From NCBI GenBank assembly GCA_041398965.1, contig JAWKTT010000011.1:1-64000 (forward strand): a DNA stretch of 64,000 nt. Direction: 5' to 3'. Every line of letters begins with the position of its first letter. Within the stretch, counting starts at the first letter, position 1. The notes below the pieces were generated by a model. The model was not told the DNA's origin. It saw nothing but the letters and a program-made list of their open reading frames with translations, and searched no databases. Made by a program: the position numbers and the translations under genes. This DNA is from JAWKTT01 sp041398965 (GTDB taxonomy: Bacteria; Planctomycetota; Planctomycetia; Planctomycetales; Planctomycetaceae). Positions 1 to 8,270 of this stretch are shown here, one piece after another.

Positions 1-2
1 CA

Positions 3-251
3 ACAACCGAACCCTCGGCCGAGCCCAAGACTGAAACTCCCAAGACTGAAACTCCAGCGACTGATGCACCAAAGCCTGATGCACCAACCGCAGAGACTCC
101 CAAGACGGAAGAGCCGAAAGCGGAGACTCCTGAGAAGCCCGCGGAGACTCCGCCTGCCGAAGCCCCTGCAACGCCGGAAGCACCGGCCACCCCAGAGGTT
201 CCGGAAACAACCGAAGCCCCCGCAGCCACCACCCCCAGCGACGCGAAGTAA
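3..251 (+). CDS. C-terminal tail of a Pro/Thr/Glu/Ala-rich protein (5' end outside window), possibly SecG
   Basis: This is a partial gene: an open frame enters from the left edge and stops at TAA 249-251. All visible residues (about 82) are low-complexity, with repeated blocks such as PKTETPKTETP and EAPATPEAPATPEVPE ending in TTPSDAK. No folded domain is visible. Such acidic, proline-rich tails are typically disordered and often extracytoplasmic or appended to a small membrane protein. The stop lies 15 bases before the yicC start on the same strand, so the two are probably co-transcribed. In planctomycetes secG often sits next to yicC and can carry a tail of this type, so SecG is a context-based guess. 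Nothing in the visible part proves it. Confidence 0.6.
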   Translation, partial: TTEPSAEPKTETPKTETPATDAPKPDAPTAETPKTEEPKAETPEKPAETPPAEAPATPEAPATPEVPETTEAPAATTPSDAK

Positions 252-266
252 TTCGAGGACAACGAC

Positions 267-1148
267 GTGCTGCTGAGTATGACCGGGTTCGGCGAATCCC
301 GACATGATGATGATCGACTGTCAATTTCCGTCGACGTCCGGAGTGTCAACAACAAACACCTCAAGGTCTCCGTTCGATGTTCTGAAGCGTATCTGACGCT
401 CGAAAACGACATCGAACGGCTCGTCCGTGCCCGACTGGCGCGGGGGACCGTGTATGTTAACCTGCGTGCGATTCGGCTCGGCTGGCAGCAGTCTCTCAAC
501 ATCGACTCGCATGTCTTGGCTCACTACTGGAAACAGTTGACCGAAACGTCAGCCGAACTTGGTGTTCAACCGCCGCACGATATTTCGTCGCTCCTCATGC
601 TCCCCGGCGTCTCCACTCAGGCGGAAGGGAACATCCTCGACGTCGAAAACTGGCCACTCATCGAAACCGCAGTCGAAGACGCACTCGCCCGCCTGCAAGA
701 ATTCCGCCTGCACGAGGGGACCGCCATGCAGCGGACGCTCGAAGCGGAGTGCGATGCTGTCGAATCGCATCTCAACGTCATCGCCGAACGAGCACCGCTC
801 ATCGTCTCCGAATCTCGCGACAAACTCCTCGAACGGGTGCAGACGTTACTGAAAGACTCAGGCGTCAGCGTCGAGCCGAACGATCTGATCCGCGAAGTCA
901 GCATCCTTTCGGACCGCTGCGATGTGAGTGAAGAGATTACTCGCTTACGTTGCCACATCGACCAGTTCCGACAGCAATTTCAGGTCAGCACCTCCCCCGG
1001 ACGAAAACTCGACTTCCTGTGCCAAGAGATGTTCCGCGAGTGCAACACCATTGGCTCGAAGGCGAACAACATCGACATCTCCCACCGCGTCGTCGATGCC
1101 AAGACCGCCATCGAAAAGATGCGCGAAATCGTCCAGAACATCGAGTAG
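267..1148 (+). CDS. yicC: YicC family endoribonuclease / RNase adaptor
   Basis: The 293-residue product starts at GTG with the family N-terminus LLSMTGFGES (usual form MIRSMTGFG) and ends with the conserved tail KTAIEKMREIVQNIE. Both the YicC N-terminal domain and the C-terminal DUF1732 region (CQEMFRECNTIGSKAN) are present, and the length fits the family (about 290). YicC proteins are cytoplasmic and take part in RNA turnover as endoribonucleases or RNase adaptors. The gene follows the upstream Pro-rich gene by 15 bases. In many bacteria guanylate kinase (gmk) follows yicC, but none is found here. Confidence 0.93.
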   Translation: MLLSMTGFGESRHDDDRLSISVDVRSVNNKHLKVSVRCSEAYLTLENDIERLVRARLARGTVYVNLRAIRLGWQQSLNIDSHVLAHYWKQLTETSAELGVQPPHDISSLLMLPGVSTQAEGNILDVENWPLIETAVEDALARLQEFRLHEGTAMQRTLEAECDAVESHLNVIAERAPLIVSESRDKLLERVQTLLKDSGVSVEPNDLIREVSILSDRCDVSEEITRLRCHIDQFRQQFQVSTSPGRKLDFLCQEMFRECNTIGSKANNIDISHRVVDAKTAIEKMREIVQNIE

Positions 1149-1442
1149 GTAATCGTCGTGCTCCCGACGACCGACGCTCGGCTGGCTTGACGCGAATGCT
1201 GAACCAATCGAGCACTAGAGCACGGCCTCATGCTCAATGTTGATCGAACGAACAGTGATCGACCGCAGTCCCACGCAGAAGGTGCTCGACGGGGCACTGC
1301 ATCGGAGTCTTATCGAACAGGTGCAGCCACGACGAACAGCGACGTACGATCAACGTTCATGCTTGGCGTGACACATCACGTGACGATGCTCTCTCAACAA
1401 AGCAACGCCCCCTCGACGCGACGTAATGTCTTTTCCCCCGTC
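1149..1442. other. Intergenic stretch after yicC
   Basis: This stretch lies between the yicC stop and the terminator of the convergent tRNA gene. Open frames through it have no recognisable product. No promoter, RNA gene or repeat could be supported. Confidence 0.5.
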
Positions 1443-1445
1443 AAG

Positions 1446-1486
1446 AGAAAAGACCCGCTGTCAAATGCTGACAACGGGTCTTCTCA
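1446..1486 (-). terminator. Rho-independent terminator of the tRNA-Thr gene
   Basis: An inverted repeat pairs AAGACCCG with CGGGTCTT and continues inward through an imperfect stem to TGTCA/TGACA around a short loop. Read on the minus strand it is followed by TTTTCTC. It begins only a few bases past the 3' end of the tRNA, as expected for its terminator. Confidence 0.75.
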
Positions 1487-1488
1487 AG

Positions 1489-1561
1489 AGCCACCAGTCG
1501 GACTTGAACCGACGACCTGCGCTTTACGAAAGCGCTGCTCTGCCAACTGAGCTACGGTGGC
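1489..1561 (-). tRNA. tRNA-Thr (anticodon CGT)
   Basis: The minus strand folds as a 73-nt cloverleaf. The acceptor GCCACCG pairs with TGGTGGC (one G-U), and the discriminator is U; no CCA is encoded. The D-arm contains AGCTCAGTTGGCAGAGC, the anticodon stem GCGCT/AGCGC holds the loop TTCGTAA with anticodon CGT (codon ACG), and the T-arm contains GGTTCAAGTCC. A terminator hairpin follows directly downstream. Confidence 0.95.
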
Positions 1562-2550
1562 AAGTTGTTGATTTGAGGAACGTTACGGCTCAGGGAATGT
1601 CGCATGCAAATGATAACGACAACCCGACCCCAATGTAACTTCGCCGAATCAAAGACAAAACCAAACAAACCTTTGTCGAGACTTTCCGCGAACTCAGCCC
1701 CTGAATGGCCAAGGGTGCAAGAACGTTCGCGAAACCGCCACGACTTCGGCGTCTGGACAAACCCAGACACTGACTGGGCGGAGTATCTCGAAATTCGAGA
1801 CGATCTGCAAGCGGGACGCATTCCCAGACCGGCAGCGTGTGTGCGTCTCGATTGTCGGTGGAATCATTGGGCGACTCAGGATGGACCACGGATGACGCAG
1901 ATTCGGCGGATGTTCGCGGATTTCGAGAAGCGAAGAGGACGACTCAGAGACTTCCAACTCACGACGACGGGGCTCCGGCTCGATCAGGGAGCCACGGATG
2001 AAGACAGAAAAAGGACGGATGCACACGGATTTGAAGGGGGGGCGGATGGTCGTAAGCCGAATCCGTCCTTTCATCCTTCTTCATCCGTCGTCATCTGTGG
2101 TTCCCCTTTTTCCTTTACGCCGGCGTGTCTCCGTCGCCCATTCGTCCAGAGTTCCCGTCGATCGTCCTCAATCGGCGAATATCCGCCGAATCTGCGTCGT
2201 CCGCGGTCCATCCGGTGAACGTTCCGGCCTCGACAGATGTCACCAACAATTCCCATGCAGACACGCAGCCGAAGGTCCATTACAGTGAATGGGTGCCCAG
2301 TTTGGCGAAAGCTCGTTTCATCAACCGTTGCCCATCTCGCTGTTTCCGCCCGCAAAGGCCGAAGTTGTGGAAAGAATCTCTTCGTGATCCCTCGCCACAA
2401 CGAAGGGCGGGTTGTACAACCCTGAGAGAATACCGTACGTTGCGTACTCGTAATGTTCCTGGAGATGAAGCAGAACAGGTTCTCGTCCTCTGCGGAACAC
2501 ATGACTCCGATTTCGAACCACTTTTCCTCAACTCGGCGTTTGCTATTGCG
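1562..2550. other. Gene-poor spacer holding a nested inverted-repeat element
   Basis: About 1 kb lies between the tRNA and the next gene. The open frames across it on both strands are built of the repeat sequence itself and have no family resemblance. The main content is the palindromic element at 1879-2213. The final 300 bases before the beta-propeller gene show no feature beyond its presumed promoter. Confidence 0.5.
1879..2213. repeat. Nested imperfect inverted repeat (about 335 bp)
   Basis: The outer arms at about 1879-1926 and 2168-2213 are near-perfect reverse complements: the left contains GACGCAGATTCGGCGGAT and the right contains ATCCGCCGAATCTGCGTC. Inside, a second pair at about 1990-2020 and 2062-2106 shares CCACGGATGAAGA-type and AAGGACGGAT sequence in opposite orientation. 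Related 'CCACGGAT...CGGATTT' repeats are scattered through planctomycete genomes and produce spurious ORFs. The whole could extrude as a cruciform or be transcribed as a long hairpin. No protein is believed to be encoded. Confidence 0.7.
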
Positions 2551-3798
2551 ATGACAGACAACAAGGTTTTCGGCAATTGGCAGAGTCTCGTGCGTTGGAT
2601 GGTGACTGGCCTCCTGCTGCCGGTCGCTTCGCTGTTAGCTGACGATGAGCCCGATTGGCCGCAGTGGCGGGGGGCATCGCGAACGGGAATCGTGGCAAAG
2701 GAACTCCCGATTCGGGACTGGCCCGCTGATGGACCGACGACGCTCTGGACCGCGGAGGTCGGCACAGGGTTTTCGTCGATAGCAGTCGCCAAGGGGCGAT
2801 TGATCACGATGGGAAACGTTGACGAGCAGGATGTCGTCTGGTGTCTTGATGCTCGAACGGGGAAGCTGATTTGGAAGCACTCCTCACCTGCCCCACTTGA
2901 CCCGAATCTCTTCGAAGGGGGCCCAACGTCGACCCCGACCATCGCGGACGATCGTGTCTTCGTGTTCGGGCGGCGGGGTGAAGTTCGTTGTCTCAACGTT
3001 GCCGACGGGACACTGTTCTGGTCTGTGGACGTGCGCCAAAAGACAGATGCCAATCTTCCCTCGTGGGGTTTCTCGTCGTCGCCACTGGTGGTTGACGACC
3101 GCGTCATTCTAAACGTCGGCAGTGCGGGCTTGGCCTTGGATGCGAAGACTGGAGCGGTCCTCTGGAAATCGGACAACAGCGACGATGCGGGGTATGCGTC
3201 GCCGGTCCTATTGATGGTGGCGGATCGTCCTCACGCACTCATTGCCTCTGGGAAGGCAGTGTCGGCTGTTGAAATCGCGACTGGGAAAGCCACGTGGAGC
3301 TACCGCTGGATTACTCGTTATGGTGTCAACGCGGCCGACCCTCATGTGCTGAAGGGGCACATTCTGCTCTCGTCGGGATATGCCAAAGGGGCCTCGCTGT
3401 TAAAGCTCACCGAGGCTGATCCGGAGGAGGTCTGGCGATCGCGAACGCTGCGGAATCAGATGAGTCCCGGCGTGCTCATTGATGGCCACTTGTTTGCTGT
3501 TGATGGAGACGCAGGAGACGAAACGTCGTTCGTTTGCCTCCATGTCGCCTCCGGGGAAATCCGCTGGTCCGCTCCCGACCTTGGTTCTGCGACGGTGATT
3601 GCGGCAGGTCGACAACTCCTCATCCTGACCGGCACCGGCGAACTCGTGATCGCTTCGGCCGATGCCGAGAAATTTCAACCAGTCTTTCGCCGTCAGATGC
3701 TGACTGGCAAATGCTGGACCCCGGCGGCTCTCGCAGCCGGCAACTTGTATGCTCGAAATGCGGCGGGTCAGCTCGTCTGCTGGAAGGTTTCAAAGTGA
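2551..3798 (+). CDS. Secreted PQQ-like beta-propeller repeat protein
   Basis: The product has 415 residues from ATG 2551. The open frame extends upstream, but that part is repeat-derived. An N-terminal signal sequence (hydrophobic MVTGLLLPVASLLA, residues about 14-27) precedes the planctomycete signature PDWPQWRGASRTGI. Several PQQ-type blades follow, recognisable by motifs such as CLDARTGKLIWKH, CLNVADGTLFWSV and ALDAKTGAVLWKS. Members are periplasmic or surface eight-bladed propellers. PQQ-enzyme catalytic residues are not evident, so a scaffold or binding role is more likely than dehydrogenase activity. The stop codon overlaps the start of the methyltransferase gene. Confidence 0.88.
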   Translation: MTDNKVFGNWQSLVRWMVTGLLLPVASLLADDEPDWPQWRGASRTGIVAKELPIRDWPADGPTTLWTAEVGTGFSSIAVAKGRLITMGNVDEQDVVWCLDARTGKLIWKHSSPAPLDPNLFEGGPTSTPTIADDRVFVFGRRGEVRCLNVADGTLFWSVDVRQKTDANLPSWGFSSSPLVVDDRVILNVGSAGLALDAKTGAVLWKSDNSDDAGYASPVLLMVADRPHALIASGKAVSAVEIATGKATWSYRWITRYGVNAADPHVLKGHILLSSGYAKGASLLKLTEADPEEVWRSRTLRNQMSPGVLIDGHLFAVDGDAGDETSFVCLHVASGEIRWSAPDLGSATVIAAGRQLLILTGTGELVIASADAEKFQPVFRRQMLTGKCWTPAALAAGNLYARNAAGQLVCWKVSK

Positions 3799-5324
3799 AC
3801 GAGTCTGACTCATCGGGCGAACACGCCCCCCGTCGTCCCCGTCCCTCATCCCCACGTGGCAATCGTTTCCCCAGCAAACGTCCCTCGGAATCTGATCGAG
3901 ATGCAAACCGTCTAGATCGCGACCGAGGCCGTCCTGCTGAAGGTCGCGGACCTCGCGGACGGGCATCGGCCGATGGCGACTCGATTGCTCGCGGAGATGA
4001 CCGTCATCGAGGCAATCGGTCACGGGGACATCAGGATCGGGGGTATCAGGATCAGTACAAGCAGGATCGCGGGCGAGGCGAACGTCAACAGTACGATCGT
4101 GGCCCGCGACTCCCCTTAGCGCCGGAACACCTTAAGCAGCGGCCGCTCGACGTCGCTGCGATTCAAGACTTGCCCAGGGTGGTCGTCAAGTCCCCTTCAT
4201 GGCACGCCCACATGTACCGGAAACGGCTCGGGAACTTCGACTCTCGTGCACAGCACGGGGACCTCGTTCAACTGGTCGATCAAGACGGCCATCCTTTGGG
4301 AGTCGGGTACTTCAACCCCCGGGCCGAGATCACAGTACGTGTCCTTGATCGCAGTGGGGAGAACCTGACGAACGAGTGGTGGGATCGTCGCCTGCAACAG
4401 GCGGTCGACCTGCGACGCCAGTTCCTCAAGGTGCAACAGACCTCGACCGCTTGCCGGCTGATCCACGCAGAAGGGGATGGTTTCCCGGGGATCGTCGTCG
4501 ATCAATTTGGCGATGTACTTGTCGGAGAGGCATTTTCACTCTCCGCGATGCAGCGTGGCGTCGATCTGCTCGAACGCCTGACCCCAATCGCCGGTGCGAA
4601 ACACTGGCTCCTCAGAACCGGACCCCAGACAATTAATCAGGAAGGCTTCGAATCGGACTCAATCAGCTCGGTACAGCTTCCTTCGCGGGTCTTCATTCAA
4701 GAAGGACAGGCCGAGTTCGAGGTTGATCTGGCAACGGGACACAAGACAGGATTCTTCTGCGATCAACGAGACAATCGGCTACGCCTGGCTGCGTGGAGGC
4801 AAGGAGAGTCACTCCTCGATCTCTGCTGCTACACTGGCGGCTTTGCGATCCAGGCGGCCAAAAACGGGTCGGACGCCCATGTGACAGGGGTTGATCTCGA
4901 CGAAGCAGCAATCGATGTCGCCCGCCGAAATGCCCGACGAAATCAACAGAAGACACGATTTGTCCATGCCGACAGCTTCGGGTACATGCGGGACATGCTC
5001 CGCGAAGGCCGTCAGTTCGATACCGTCGTCCTCGATCCGCCGAAGTTAATCTTTGGTCGTACTGAGATCGAAGAGGGACGACGCAAATACTTCGACTTCA
5101 ATCGATTAGCCATGCAGTTGGTCGCTCCCGGAGGGCTGTTCCTCACATGCAGTTGCTCGGGTCTGATGACTTCGGACGACTTCATGAAGACTGTCGCCTC
5201 TGCCGTTCCACCAGATCGCCGAGCACAAGTCCTCGATCAGACCGGTCCCTCGACCGACCATCCCGTTGCCACGAATTGCCCCGAGTCATCCTACCTGAAA
5301 GCCCTCTGGCTCCGGATTTGGTAG
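3795..5324 (+). CDS. RlmI-like class I SAM-dependent rRNA methyltransferase with disordered basic N-terminus
   Basis: The product has 509 residues from a GTG that overlaps the previous stop (GTGA), implying translational coupling. Residues about 1-115 are a low-complexity R/G/D/S-rich segment (RDRGRPAEGRGPRGRAS, RGYQDQYKQDRGRGE). A PUA domain follows (VVVKSPSWHAHMYRKRLGNF), then an EEHEE-type region and a Rossmann methyltransferase with motif I LLDLCCYTGGFAIQAA (about residue 340) and motif IV LDPPKL (about 413). The ending NCPESSYLKALWLRIW is typical of RlmI/YccW, which methylate C5 of a cytosine in 23S rRNA. Standard RlmI is about 396 residues, so the N-terminal extension is the unusual part and may bind RNA. 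Confidence 0.9.
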   Translation: MNESDSSGEHAPRRPRPSSPRGNRFPSKRPSESDRDANRLDRDRGRPAEGRGPRGRASADGDSIARGDDRHRGNRSRGHQDRGYQDQYKQDRGRGERQQYDRGPRLPLAPEHLKQRPLDVAAIQDLPRVVVKSPSWHAHMYRKRLGNFDSRAQHGDLVQLVDQDGHPLGVGYFNPRAEITVRVLDRSGENLTNEWWDRRLQQAVDLRRQFLKVQQTSTACRLIHAEGDGFPGIVVDQFGDVLVGEAFSLSAMQRGVDLLERLTPIAGAKHWLLRTGPQTINQEGFESDSISSVQLPSRVFIQEGQAEFEVDLATGHKTGFFCDQRDNRLRLAAWRQGESLLDLCCYTGGFAIQAAKNGSDAHVTGVDLDEAAIDVARRNARRNQQKTRFVHADSFGYMRDMLREGRQFDTVVLDPPKLIFGRTEIEEGRRKYFDFNRLAMQLVAPGGLFLTCSCSGLMTSDDFMKTVASAVPPDRRAQVLDQTGPSTDHPVATNCPESSYLKALWLRIW

Positions 5325-5594
5325 TCGTGAAGCGATGAGACGCTTTAAGAGACACCTATGTCGGATAGTTCCCTGACGGAAGTAAATCGATCGTCGCTCG
5401 GTCCTCCGAAGACCGAAGACACCATCGCAAAATCTCATCGCCATCCGGATCCGAGGTTCGATCCACTCCAAGAAACGTCGAGGCGAAAAGCCGCGAGTCA
5501 CTGAGAAGGATCGGGACGTGAATCGACCAATGAGTTGACAGCTCGCCCCTATTGAACTAAAAGAGGCATTAGCGGTTCCCCTTTTTGGTGTTTT

Positions 5595-6032
5595 ATGCGA
5601 TTGGCACTTCATACCGACTTCGCGCTCCGGACGCTGATGTATCTTGCGGCTCGTTTGGGGCGGTCCAACATTGCCGACATTGCTCAGTTCTTCGGAGTTT
5701 CCAAGGATCATCTCGCCAAGGTCGCGCTACGGTTGTCGCGTGAGGGGTTTATCCGCAGCGTCAGAGGGATCGGTGGAGGGATTGAGTTGGCGAGGCTGCC
5801 AACAGAAATCTCACTCGGTGAAGTCATTGAGCGGTTTGAAGGGGCAATGCACCTTCTGGACTGCGTCGCGGTGGAGAATGTCTGCCGAATTCAGCCGAGT
5901 TGTAAACTCAAAGGGGTCCTTCAGGAGGCAGAACGATTACAAGTCGAATACCTCCGGAGTGTCACGCTTGCCGACGTCGTACAGGATGACGTTGGCCTGG
6001 TCCAGTGGACGCAGCCGACGCCGTCCGCTTGA
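5595..6032 (+). CDS. Rrf2 family transcriptional regulator, NsrR-like
   Basis: The 145-residue protein has the Rrf2 winged helix (MRLALHTDFALRTLMYLAA, IADIAQFFGVSKDHLAKV, LSREGFIRSVRGIGGGIELA). Three cysteines, C90, C97 and C103 (spacing Cx6Cx5C), match the Fe-S cluster ligands of NsrR. NsrR proteins sense nitric oxide through a [4Fe-4S] or [2Fe-2S] cluster and repress NO-detoxification genes. It lies 171 bases upstream of the DUF3365 haem protein on the same strand, which is its most likely local target, although no operator was identified. The ribosome site is weak. The 270 bases upstream hold no recognised gene. Confidence 0.88.
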   Translation: MRLALHTDFALRTLMYLAARLGRSNIADIAQFFGVSKDHLAKVALRLSREGFIRSVRGIGGGIELARLPTEISLGEVIERFEGAMHLLDCVAVENVCRIQPSCKLKGVLQEAERLQVEYLRSVTLADVVQDDVGLVQWTQPTPSA

Positions 6033-6203
6033 GATTCAGATCGAGCCAACTCTGATTCGGAATAGGTTATCCCTTTCTTAAGTCCGCGTTTAATCGAATC
6101 GGTGAATCAACACGAAATCAGATAAAATGAAGTTAAGTGAGGGGTTGGCGTCAACCTGTCATAGATTGTCGATCGTTCCTGATTAGCACAGAAAGGTACA
6201 CAC

Positions 6204-6749
6204 ATGAGTTCGTCACCGAAGCGCCGTCGATGGACTGCAATGCTCTTGGCAACGATCGTTGCTGGAGCGGGACTGATCCCGTTTCTTCGGGCAGCGGATC
6301 CCGAGAATCCCGCGGTAGACCCTGCTACCGAACGAACACGCAAACAGGTCCGCATGTTGGACGATCTGTACAAAACTGCCATCGTGTTAGTTACCACGCA
6401 CTATGTGAACGAGGACAGCGATCTTGCCGCCGGCGATGCCTTTCAAGCTCTCTTCAAGGTGATGAAGGAAAAAGGGCACCACGAAGTTCGACTGATTGAC
6501 GCAACTGGCGAACCCTACGACGAAGACAACACACCTCGTGAGGGTTTTGAAAAGACCGGCGTCGCTAAGTTAAAAGCGGGCTCCGTCTGGTATGACCAAG
6601 TAATCGAGAAGGACGGCAAGAAATACCTCCAAGCTGCCACACCGATTCCCGTCGTCATGAAAAAGTGCGTCATGTGCCACGACAATTATGCCAACGTCCC
6701 AGAAGGGCAGATCATCGGGGCACTAAGTTATACGATCGCTATTGAGTAA
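6204..6749 (+). CDS. DUF3365 (Tll0287-like) c-type haem protein
   Basis: The product has 181 residues from ATG 6204, with AGAAAGG about 7 bases upstream. The basic N-terminus and hydrophobic stretch MLLATIVAGAGLIPFLRA act as a signal peptide or anchor. The body matches the Tll0287/DUF3365 sensor-like fold, with a single haem site C155-V-M-C158-H159. Members are periplasmic mono-haem proteins proposed to sense small ligands or redox state. The NsrR-like regulator just upstream suggests a role in nitric-oxide or redox responses; that link is inference. Confidence 0.85.
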   Translation: MSSSPKRRRWTAMLLATIVAGAGLIPFLRAADPENPAVDPATERTRKQVRMLDDLYKTAIVLVTTHYVNEDSDLAAGDAFQALFKVMKEKGHHEVRLIDATGEPYDEDNTPREGFEKTGVAKLKAGSVWYDQVIEKDGKKYLQAATPIPVVMKKCVMCHDNYANVPEGQIIGALSYTIAIE

Positions 6750-7242
6750 CCACTAACTCCTAGGTTTGCTCGCAGATACTGTGGGTTTGAACAACCTTCA
6801 CTTCGTCAGCAATTAACAGGGCGGGAACCGTTCATGCCGACATACCTACAGTCTCTGCGGCGTGCTGCACATCTTGAGGAAACTCCGTTAGTTCCGGACG
6901 CCACTCCCCGGGATTGGTGAGTGATCAGATTAGCTGGACGGAGGGAGACTGTCGGGGTTTTTGTGTCCGATGGACAGGTCGCGGGCGATCCGTTCATGGA
7001 GCCATAGTGTCGAAGTCTGCCCGGATCAGGGGCTTCTGCTGTGAATCGGTTAATCTCGGTGAAACGCACGGATCCATTTTCATTGCGAGTTGAGCGACCA
7101 CCCGGGCGTCGCTTTGAACGGTCTTAGTACTTGTAGGCCAGGCTCCTGACTGACTTCCTTGTGGCTGTTGCCTAGATATGCCGTTTCTGCACAACAAAGC
7201 ACTGAGTGGTGTAGAGAATAGAACCTTGGAGTTGTGCTCATG
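6750..7242. other. Intergenic stretch between haem protein and RHS fragment
   Basis: About 490 bases lie here without a supported gene. Frames through it are short and unlike known families. The right part leads directly into RHS-like sequence without a proper gene start, so it may be the scar of a rearrangement. Confidence 0.4.
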
Positions 7243-7725
7243 TTTACGAAGCGATTGCAATATCGATATAACGCTCTCGGGAACCGGGTGGGGATGACCG
7301 AGCTGGGTGGGGGGAGGGTGACTTATGGGTATGACGAGATGAATCGGCTCGCCCTCGTCGTCAATCCGCAGGGGGAGCGGACGAGTTATGTCTACGATGC
7401 GGCTGGTCGCAGGACGCTCAAGCAACTCGCCAACGGGTCGCGGACCGCGTACAGCTACGATGCCGCTTCGCAGACGACTCAGGTCGAGAGTCTGAAGAGC
7501 GATGACAGCACGATCGTCTCATTCCAGTACGGCTACGATGATGCTGGCAACCGGACCAGTGTGCTGGAGGCGGATGGCTCACGGGTCACCTGGGCGTACG
7601 ATGCGGCCAGTCAGCTGATCTCGGAAGACCGCAGTGGGACGAATCCCTACTCGCATGCCTTTCAGTACGACTCTCGGGGGAACCGTCTGCTGAAGATCGA
7701 AGATGGCCAGCGAACCACAACTCGC
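7243..7725 (+). pseudogene. RHS/YD-repeat protein fragment
   Basis: About 160 residues of tyrosine-aspartate repeats are readable (YRYNALGNRVGMTEL, VTYGYDEMNRLALVV, SYVYDAAGRRTLKQL, YGYDDAGNRTSVLE, WAYDAASQLISED). This is a piece of the beta-cocoon shell of an Rhs/wall-associated toxin-delivery protein. Full-length relatives exceed 1000 residues and have signal, core and toxin-tip regions. Here both ends are missing: there is no plausible N-terminus, and YD homology ends near 7725, where insertion-sequence remnant sequence begins. The frame continues without meaning to 7800. Confidence is high that it is RHS-derived and low that it makes a functional product. Confidence 0.85.
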
Positions 7726-7921
7726 GGATCGTCCAGGTTCGTCATGTGCTCCGTCAGCCTGTCCACGAATTCTTGCACGTCTTCCCAGACAGCCTGTTGA
7801 AAAACGTGGGTTACGCTTTCCAGCGTGCCATCGTGCCGTTGAATGTCTCGGAAGAACAGCGTACGAGGTGCTCTTGTCAGATTGGAAAATCTGATCCACG
7901 GCCGTTATTCAACGGGCTGCT
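7726..7921 (-). mobile_element. ISAs1-type insertion-sequence remnant
   Basis: Minus-strand sequence at about 7726-7790 reads WEDVQEFVDRLTEHMTNLDDP, which resembles the extreme N-terminus of ISAs1-family transposases (compare LDEVLAHFDELEDPRSS in the complete copy at 52.3 kb). Beyond it, 7788-7921 is bounded by inverted ends CAGCCTGTTGAAAAACG and CGTTATTCAACGGGCTG. The right end (7874-7921) is nearly the same as 62763-62812, including a GTCAGATT...AATCTGA palindrome. The rest of the transposase is absent, and the fragment abuts the broken RHS gene. Confidence 0.65.
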
Positions 7922-8270
7922 ATCCCGCCTCCGCACCCCGACTCACGCGACATTCAGCCCTCCAATCACCTTAGAAACGCAGGCCCACCGCCGCAACTTA
8001 TGATCAGGCCACCACAAGCAACGAGACTGGAAGCGTACACCCTGGGGCATTCCTTTCATCGATGACTTCCTCCTGTTGCATCAGTCGACGAATGTAGGAC
8101 TTCCAGTCTTCATCGGAATCACGCCGAGTGACCTTCCGGTCGTCGCTTCAGTAATAAAGATCTGAAAGTGTGTCGAAGCGATGGGGACGACTCCCCTCCG
8201 GATCGGAGATTCGGTACAGTGTCCGTCACTTTTGGAAGACTCGGGACTTTTACGACAATCGAGGAGCGTT
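7922..8270. other. Intergenic stretch before the parvulin gene
   Basis: About 350 bases hold no supported gene or RNA. The frame of the parvulin gene is open upstream of its chosen start but codes for nothing recognisable there. Confidence 0.4.

Noticed and set aside
3..245. Possible CRISPR-like direct repeats
   Set aside because: The short repeats encode a Pro/Thr/Glu tail in one frame, with no spacers, leader or regular unit.
1604..2218. 204-residue plus-strand frame and its antisense counterparts over the inverted-repeat element
   Set aside because: The translated text is made of repeat-derived blocks, has no family match and no ribosome site. Overlapping frames on both strands share the same palindrome.
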